A DNA stretch of 8,600 nucleotides from assembly GCA_046049665.1 (NCBI GenBank), contig JBJOQW010000051.1, positions 1-8,600 of the forward strand, read 5' to 3'. This document shows, piece by piece, positions 4,388-8,600 of the stretch (positions within the stretch are counted from its first letter, which is position 1; every line of letters starts with the position of its first letter). A model generated the notes under the pieces. It did not search any database. It saw only the letters and a list, made by a program, of their open reading frames with translations, and was not told where the DNA came from. The position numbers and the translations under genes are program-made. The DNA is from JAAFHS01 sp046049665 (GTDB taxonomy: Bacteria; Pseudomonadota; Alphaproteobacteria; Rhodobacterales; Rhodobacteraceae).

Positions 4388-6520
4388 TCACCTGCGGCAT
4401 GTTCGGGCCGGCCCTGCCTCTGTCCCGCCACCAAATCCTATCAGATCAACTGACAGGCTGAAATCAGTGGTCGGCTGCACACTAGTGGATGATGTAAACC
4501 GACGCGAGAGAGAAAGATCGACCTCGATGCATTCGTTCTTGTAGGCCAGCCCCAGCCCGGCAATGGTGCCGCGGTCAGCTTCAAGATCATATCGCCCAGA
4601 CAGTTTGCCCGTCCATCCGTTCGCAAAACCATATGCAGTGTCAAACGTCAGCTCTGAAATTGGAACAGTCCGATTCTCGACCACATCATCTGCGACCCAT
4701 ATATAAGAGGCGGCCACGTTAAACCTGTCGCGCGCCACATCAATACGCGTTTCCGATTTCGCCATGGTGAAAGAGTTGTCGAATACCGATCGCTGGGTCA
4801 GTGTCAGGCCAGAGGGCAAGCTCAACTGCGCGGCGGTCAGCCAATCGGACTCTGTGCCGTCCAACCCTGAGGTTGCACTGAACTGACCGAGATCGGCATC
4901 GCGCAGCACCCGGCCAAAGGTCAGGCCCAATGTCCAACCTTGCGGATCGTAGCGCGTGTAAGTCAGCCCGATATTGGTGCGAAATCCGCCTTCCACGGCA
5001 TCTGATCCGGGAAATCGGTCCAGCGCGAACAGGTTGCCTTCATCAAATTCCACCAGAACCGAATCTTCGTTCGGCAGGGTAGCCGCGTCTGAAGGCGCCA
5101 GCACCAGTTGCACGATCGGCTCGATCACATGGCTTGCGCCATTGCGACCGGCTTTCATCCAGGGCCAGCGGATTTCGGCGGCAAGTGCGGCATGGCCGCG
5201 CAATGTGCTTCCCTGAAACAGCAGGTCCTGATTGATGGAATAGGCGTCAACCGCGCCTTCTGCGGCCGTGGTAAATTCCAGCCCGTTCGCCGTGGTCCAA
5301 CTGCGCCGCCAGTCGATGCGGGCCGAGGCACGGGCGACATCGCGCCCGTCACCGATGCCATCACCATCGGTATCCAGCGCCACGTCAGATGTGCGCCTGT
5401 GCGTGTGCGTCTGAAACTTGAAACCGCCTTCACCGCCAAAAGGGCCGCCGGAAAAACGGCGATGAAAGGTCAAATCCGTTACCAGCGACGGCAAGTTGGC
5501 ATTGATATCGCCTTCGCGGATCGAATTGAACGCAATCACGCGGGCTGAGATGTTTTCGTTGCGCCGGGTGCGGGTGATGTTGATGCGGCTGTCCAGTCGG
5601 TCACTTTCGGAAATGCCGTAGTCCAGCAGATAGGCTGGGTCGCTGACAACCTGACCCGAGAATGACAAAAGGAAGGCACGGGGCAGGGTAAACGCGCCAC
5701 TGGCCTGCAGATAGCCGCGCCGCTTTCCCGGCAAGAGATCGTCAAAGCTGATGGCCCCTTCCAGCGTGATTCCGCCCGTACGAAACGCCTCGCGGTAGCG
5801 CAATTCTACCGTGCGTGCGTCTTTTGAGGTAAAATATGGCGTCAGCGTGATATCGCGCCTTGGGCCAAGTGTCAGGAAATACGGCAGCTTGATCCCATAG
5901 CCCAAACGTGATGTCGCCCGTGCCGTGGGAAACAAAAAGCCGTTGGCGCGGCTCAGCGTCGGGTCGGGCATGCGCAGGCGCGGCAGGTAAAAGATGGGCA
6001 CGCCGCCAAGGCGCAGTTGCGCATTGTCGAAATACAGCTGGCGCTCCAGTTGATCATGCACCACGCGGCTGGCGCGGATTTCCCACAGTGGCGTGGGATC
6101 GCCCTCGCAGATCTTGCAGCTTGAGGCGACGGTCTGCCCCAGTTGCGTATAGCGCCCGCCAACGCGCTGCACCTCATTCGCGGCCAGTTGCAATTGCTGG
6201 TTCAGCACCACGCGGGCCGAGGTCAGGATGCCCTCTGTCAGATCGGCGCGCAGATCGGCCTGATCGGCAAAGACAATGGTATTGCCGCCGTCTTCCAGAA
6301 CGATAGGGCCAGTGATCAGCAGCCGGTCGGTGCCCTGATCATAGGTGATGCTGCCAGCCCGCAGCCGCGCACCACGAAAAAACACCTCGACCCCGCCAGT
6401 GGCCACCAGACGGTTATCACCCGCAATGGAAACACTGTCCGCCACAAGCGTGGCGCGATCCTGCGCGGCAACAGGCAGGATCAGCGTCAGAAACGTTATC
6501 AGGACCGCAAGAACCCGCAT
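4388..6520 (-). CDS. lptD: LPS-assembly outer membrane protein LptD
   Basis: LptD, with the lipoprotein LptE, forms the outer-membrane gate that inserts lipopolysaccharide into the outer leaflet. Residues 1-19 are a signal peptide ending PVAA before Gln-Asp. About 20-130 is the periplasmic OstA/LptA-like jellyroll (LVADSVSIAGDNRLVATGGVEV; repeats of short beta strands). About 131-190 carries CKIC and PLWEIRASRVVHDQ...LYFDNAQLRLGGVPIFYLPRLRMPDPTL, the strong family signature. About 195-700 is the beta barrel, with alternating strands and loops. There are four cysteines: C135, C138, C664 and C708. E. coli has C31, C173 and an adjacent pair, C724/C725, forming interlocked disulfides, so the arrangement differs. 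A DTDGDGIGDGR loop (383-393) resembles a calcium-binding turn. At 710 residues it is somewhat shorter than the E. coli protein but complete. The ATG overlaps the lptG stop by one base (TGATG), and GAGGA 6 bases upstream supports it. Confidence 0.96.
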   Translation of the reverse strand: MRVLAVLITFLTLILPVAAQDRATLVADSVSIAGDNRLVATGGVEVFFRGARLRAGSITYDQGTDRLLITGPIVLEDGGNTIVFADQADLRADLTEGILTSARVVLNQQLQLAANEVQRVGGRYTQLGQTVASSCKICEGDPTPLWEIRASRVVHDQLERQLYFDNAQLRLGGVPIFYLPRLRMPDPTLSRANGFLFPTARATSRLGYGIKLPYFLTLGPRRDITLTPYFTSKDARTVELRYREAFRTGGITLEGAISFDDLLPGKRRGYLQASGAFTLPRAFLLSFSGQVVSDPAYLLDYGISESDRLDSRINITRTRRNENISARVIAFNSIREGDINANLPSLVTDLTFHRRFSGGPFGGEGGFKFQTHTHRRTSDVALDTDGDGIGDGRDVARASARIDWRRSWTTANGLEFTTAAEGAVDAYSINQDLLFQGSTLRGHAALAAEIRWPWMKAGRNGASHVIEPIVQLVLAPSDAATLPNEDSVLVEFDEGNLFALDRFPGSDAVEGGFRTNIGLTYTRYDPQGWTLGLTFGRVLRDADLGQFSATSGLDGTESDWLTAAQLSLPSGLTLTQRSVFDNSFTMAKSETRIDVARDRFNVAASYIWVADDVVENRTVPISELTFDTAYGFANGWTGKLSGRYDLEADRGTIAGLGLAYKNECIEVDLSLSRRFTSSTSVQPTTDFSLSVDLIGFGGGTEAGPARTCRR

Positions 6521-7617
6521 CAGCCATCCTCAAGGTGCAAGAGCAGGCCAAGGCTCATCATCACGGCGGCAAGTGGCGGGAACCATGCGGCCATTATGAT
6601 GGGGATCTGGCCGTTTTCGCCCAGCACCTGCGCAAAGTTGCGCAGGAAAAACAGGCCAAAGCCGATCAGCATGGCCACCAGAACCAGCTGTCCGGGTTTG
6701 CCCATGCGCGCATGGCGCATTGAAAATCCGGCAGCGACCAGCACCATCGCGGCCAGCAGCAAGGGCAGGGCCAGTTCCATATGAAACCACACGCGGTGGC
6801 TGCGTGCTGAAAAGCCCGCGTTTTCCAGCCCGGTGATATAGGCTGGCAAATCCCAGATCGGAATGGCCGATGGCGTGCCGAAACTGTCACGAATGGCATC
6901 GGGCGTAAGGTCGGATGGCAGGCGCAGGTCCGCCTCGGCGCGCGTGGCCATGGTTTCGGGATTGGTCGCCCGCAAATCCCAAATCTTGGCATCCTCCAGG
7001 ACCCAGGCCCCCGGTTCCAGCGTGGCACTTCCCGCCTCGGTGCGTTGCAGGGCAGACCCATCCGGGCCGTATGTCAGGAAAGTCACGCCAAACAGCCGCG
7101 TTCCATCTGCATTCGACCGTGCCGCCTGAATGACCGTTTGCCCCGCCTCGCCCCCTTGGCGCAGCCAAAGCCCCGTATCGGCCAGCGACAGCAGGCTTGC
7201 CCCATTGGCCGAATGCTGCGTCCAAAGCCGGTCATATTCCTTGGTCGTGGCCGCCACCAACGGGTTCAGCACCGCCACGGCAAAAGCCCCCAGTGCGAAG
7301 GCCGTGCCCACTGGAGCCAGCAGAAACCGCAGGCCGGATTGCCCGGACGCACGCACCACCACCAGTTCGCTGGATTTTGCCAGCCCCAGAAACATCGCCA
7401 GTGCCGCCATGATAAAGATCAGGGGCAGGATGCGATACAGGTTTTCCGGCACATTCATCAGGGCAAGATGCGCCGCCTCTGACAGGCCGATATTCGTGTC
7501 GGAAAAACGCCGCAGCTGATCAATCATGTCGATCAGCATCATGATGCCGAAAAAGATCAACAGCACCCGCAGCACCATGGCCGCAAACCGTTTGATGAAG
7601 TATATCCCCAGCGTCAT
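6520..7617 (-). CDS. lptG: LPS export ABC transporter permease LptG
   Basis: LptG pairs with LptF in the inner membrane and with an LptB dimer in the cytoplasm to lift lipopolysaccharide onto the periplasmic bridge. The 365-residue product has six predicted membrane segments (about 8-30, 62-82, 98-122, 279-299, 309-328, 338-361) with a large periplasmic jellyroll between the third and fourth, the standard LptF/LptG fold. KSSELVVVRASGQS (81-94) is the cytoplasmic coupling helix that docks on LptB. FHMELALPLLLAAMVLVA (278-295) is typical of the fourth segment. I call it LptG rather than LptF from its position second in the pair and from the MxxxxYFIKRF-type start followed by LIDMIDQLRRF. The ATG at 7617 overlaps the lptF stop by 4 bases (ATGA), and AAAGGG lies 7 bases upstream. 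Longer in-frame starts would lie inside lptF. Confidence 0.95.
   Translation of the reverse strand: MTLGIYFIKRFAAMVLRVLLIFFGIMMLIDMIDQLRRFSDTNIGLSEAAHLALMNVPENLYRILPLIFIMAALAMFLGLAKSSELVVVRASGQSGLRFLLAPVGTAFALGAFAVAVLNPLVAATTKEYDRLWTQHSANGASLLSLADTGLWLRQGGEAGQTVIQAARSNADGTRLFGVTFLTYGPDGSALQRTEAGSATLEPGAWVLEDAKIWDLRATNPETMATRAEADLRLPSDLTPDAIRDSFGTPSAIPIWDLPAYITGLENAGFSARSHRVWFHMELALPLLLAAMVLVAAGFSMRHARMGKPGQLVLVAMLIGFGLFFLRNFAQVLGENGQIPIIMAAWFPPLAAVMMSLGLLLHLEDG
6527..6531 (-). promoter_or_regulatory. Ribosome binding site of lptD inside the end of lptG
   Basis: GAGGA on the minus strand lies 6 bases before the lptD ATG, within the last codons of lptG. With the TGATG stop-start junction it supports re-initiation by ribosomes finishing lptG. 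Confidence 0.65.
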
Positions 7618-8600
7618 GCCGCAGCCCTTTGCCAGCGCGGCCTTTGCGAAAACCACAAGAGGCCAAGGCCAATGGCAATGCCGAACAACGGTGCCGCATA
7701 GGCAACGCCCGCCATGCTGGCGCTGCGCAGGGCGATACCGGCACTGGCTGTGTTGACCAGTTGCACAAGGATCAGCAGCACAACGGCAAAGATGATCTGC
7801 CGCCACAGGCCAAAGCGGCTGAACGCGCCGATCAGAAGCGCCGCAAATCCGATCAGCGCCGCCGCCGTTGCCAGCAGCGGCGTGGCAAAACGGCTATGTG
7901 CCTCATAGCGGAACTCGGCCTCGGTCGCCCCGGTTTCCGCCAGCACGGCCGGATCAGCCTGCAGCAGTGCGGTGGTCGACAGCTCTTCCATGCTGCGGCC
8001 GCCATCGGCCCCCACGGACAACAGGCCACCCAGATCATAGGTGAAATCCGCAAACCGCGTGACGGCCAGCCGCTGATCCGCCCGTGTGACGTTCTGCGCC
8101 ATGCCGTCAAACATGATAAGCTTTGGCCCCGTGTCCCCCCGCACGAGCAGCGCACGCGCCGCGGTATAGGTCACACGGGAAGCCTGCCCACGATCATCCG
8201 CCAGAAACAGATCGCGCAACTCGCCGTTTGGCGTGATCTCGCGGATGTACAGCGTGATGCCGGGGGCAGGGTGCATGAACTGCCCATCATTCAGAAACCG
8301 CGCCGTGATGTTTTCCGATATCGCCGTCATTCGGCTGGCAAGTGTCGCACGGCTGGCGGGCACCAGCACATGCATCAGGACGAGCATCAGGCATGTCACC
8401 ACAAGGCCAAACATCAGCACGGGCCGCGCAAGACGAAAGGCGGAAAAACCGGTGGCCTGCATGACGACAAGTTCACTATCGCTCATCAGCCGGTTTGCCA
8501 CGAACAGGGTGGCCGCAAAGGCCGCAATCGGCAGCACAAGGCGGATCACATTGGGCAGCGTCAGCAACGAGATTTCAAGGAAGACAAGCGCCGATTGCCC
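7614..8600 (-). CDS. lptF: LPS export ABC transporter permease LptF, missing its N-terminus
   Basis: The frame is open through the right edge of the window, giving 328 visible residues that begin GQSALVFLEISL. By comparison with the family, roughly 40 N-terminal residues, including the first membrane segment, are cut off. The strings TLPNVIRLVLPIAAFAAT and MSDSELVVMQATGFSAFRL are the second membrane segment and the LptB-coupling helix of LptF. A third membrane segment (about visible residues 64-86), a periplasmic beta domain (HPAPGITLYIREITPNGELRDLFLADDR), and the last three segments (from RFATPLLATAAALIGFAALL to PLFGIAIGLGLLWF) follow. LptF works with LptG in the LptB2FG transporter. An apparent start at 8567 is a TTG inside this conserved region, so it is a leucine codon and not the true start. 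The stop overlaps the lptG ATG by 4 bases, indicating coupled translation and matched subunit production. Any operon promoter should lie further upstream. Confidence 0.95.
   Translation of the reverse strand, partial: GQSALVFLEISLLTLPNVIRLVLPIAAFAATLFVANRLMSDSELVVMQATGFSAFRLARPVLMFGLVVTCLMLVLMHVLVPASRATLASRMTAISENITARFLNDGQFMHPAPGITLYIREITPNGELRDLFLADDRGQASRVTYTAARALLVRGDTGPKLIMFDGMAQNVTRADQRLAVTRFADFTYDLGGLLSVGADGGRSMEELSTTALLQADPAVLAETGATEAEFRYEAHSRFATPLLATAAALIGFAALLIGAFSRFGLWRQIIFAVVLLILVQLVNTASAGIALRSASMAGVAYAAPLFGIAIGLGLLWFSQRPRWQRAAA
7625..7630 (-). promoter_or_regulatory. Ribosome binding site of lptG inside the end of lptF
   Basis: AAAGGG on the minus strand lies 7 bases before the ATG at 7617-7615. 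It decides this start over longer in-frame openings that would run back through lptF. Confidence 0.65.

Noticed and set aside
6106..6118. CxxC of LptD read as a thioredoxin-like or metal-binding site
   Set aside because: It lies in the LptD family signature region, near where one of the E. coli disulfide cysteines falls; no thioredoxin fold surrounds it.
7618..7806. Longer N-terminus for LptG starting at 7806
   Set aside because: The added 63 residues are Cys/His/Arg-rich shadow of lptF. LptG homologs begin close to the first membrane segment, as with the ATG at 7617.
8565..8567. TTG as the true start of LptF
   Set aside because: The frame stays open to the window edge and the upstream residues (GQSALVFLEIS) continue the LptF family pattern, so the TTG is an internal leucine codon.

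Overview
The window looks like chromosomal DNA of an alphaproteobacterium, most likely of the Rhodobacteraceae (Roseobacter/Rhodobacter group). The grounds are a high G+C content, the protein types (a DUF4167 protein next to prmC, and alphaproteobacterial forms of LptD, SurA and LptF/LptG), and a G/C-rich hairpin followed by a GATATTT...AGATGAA stretch that I associate with intergenic regions in this family. The taxon comes from protein and context recognition only; no search was run.

Layout. On the + strand, positions 3-146 hold the last 47 codons of prmC. A 200-base gap follows, containing three overlapping inverted repeats, and then a DUF4167 gene (347-1126) with a structured N-terminal domain and a long disordered, repeat-bearing tail. 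A hairpin at 1159-1185 lies between this gene and the convergent operon that fills the rest of the window.

The minus-strand operon reads, in order of transcription: lptF (7614-8600, 5' end cut by the window edge), lptG (6520-7617), lptD (4388-6520), surA (3069-4349), pdxA (2105-3079) and rsmA (1203-2039). lptF/lptG overlap by 4 bases, lptG/lptD by 1 base (TGATG) and surA/pdxA by 11 bases. The lptD-surA gap is 38 bases. Only pdxA-rsmA has a larger gap (65 bases), which contains a strong hairpin. Any main promoter would lie upstream of lptF, outside the window.

How the genes work together. LptF and LptG are the permease subunits of the LptB2FG ABC transporter, which extracts lipopolysaccharide from the inner membrane. 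LptD is the outer-membrane barrel that places it on the cell surface. SurA is a periplasmic chaperone for outer-membrane barrels, LptD being a known client in E. coli. PdxA (pyridoxal phosphate synthesis) and RsmA (16S rRNA dimethylation) have no direct link to this export path but are joined to lptD-surA in E. coli as well (lptD-surA-pdxA-rsmA-apaG-apaH). Here lptF-lptG are placed at the front and no apaGH follows rsmA.

I see no mobile element, CRISPR array, tRNA, rRNA or defence gene, and no credible undescribed multi-gene system. The points worth a second look are smaller: the interleaved inverted repeats upstream of the DUF4167 gene, the tandem repeats in that gene, the hairpin module before rsmA, a calcium-loop-like motif and an unusual cysteine set in LptD, and a SurA whose rotamase domain appears to have lost its catalytic histidines.
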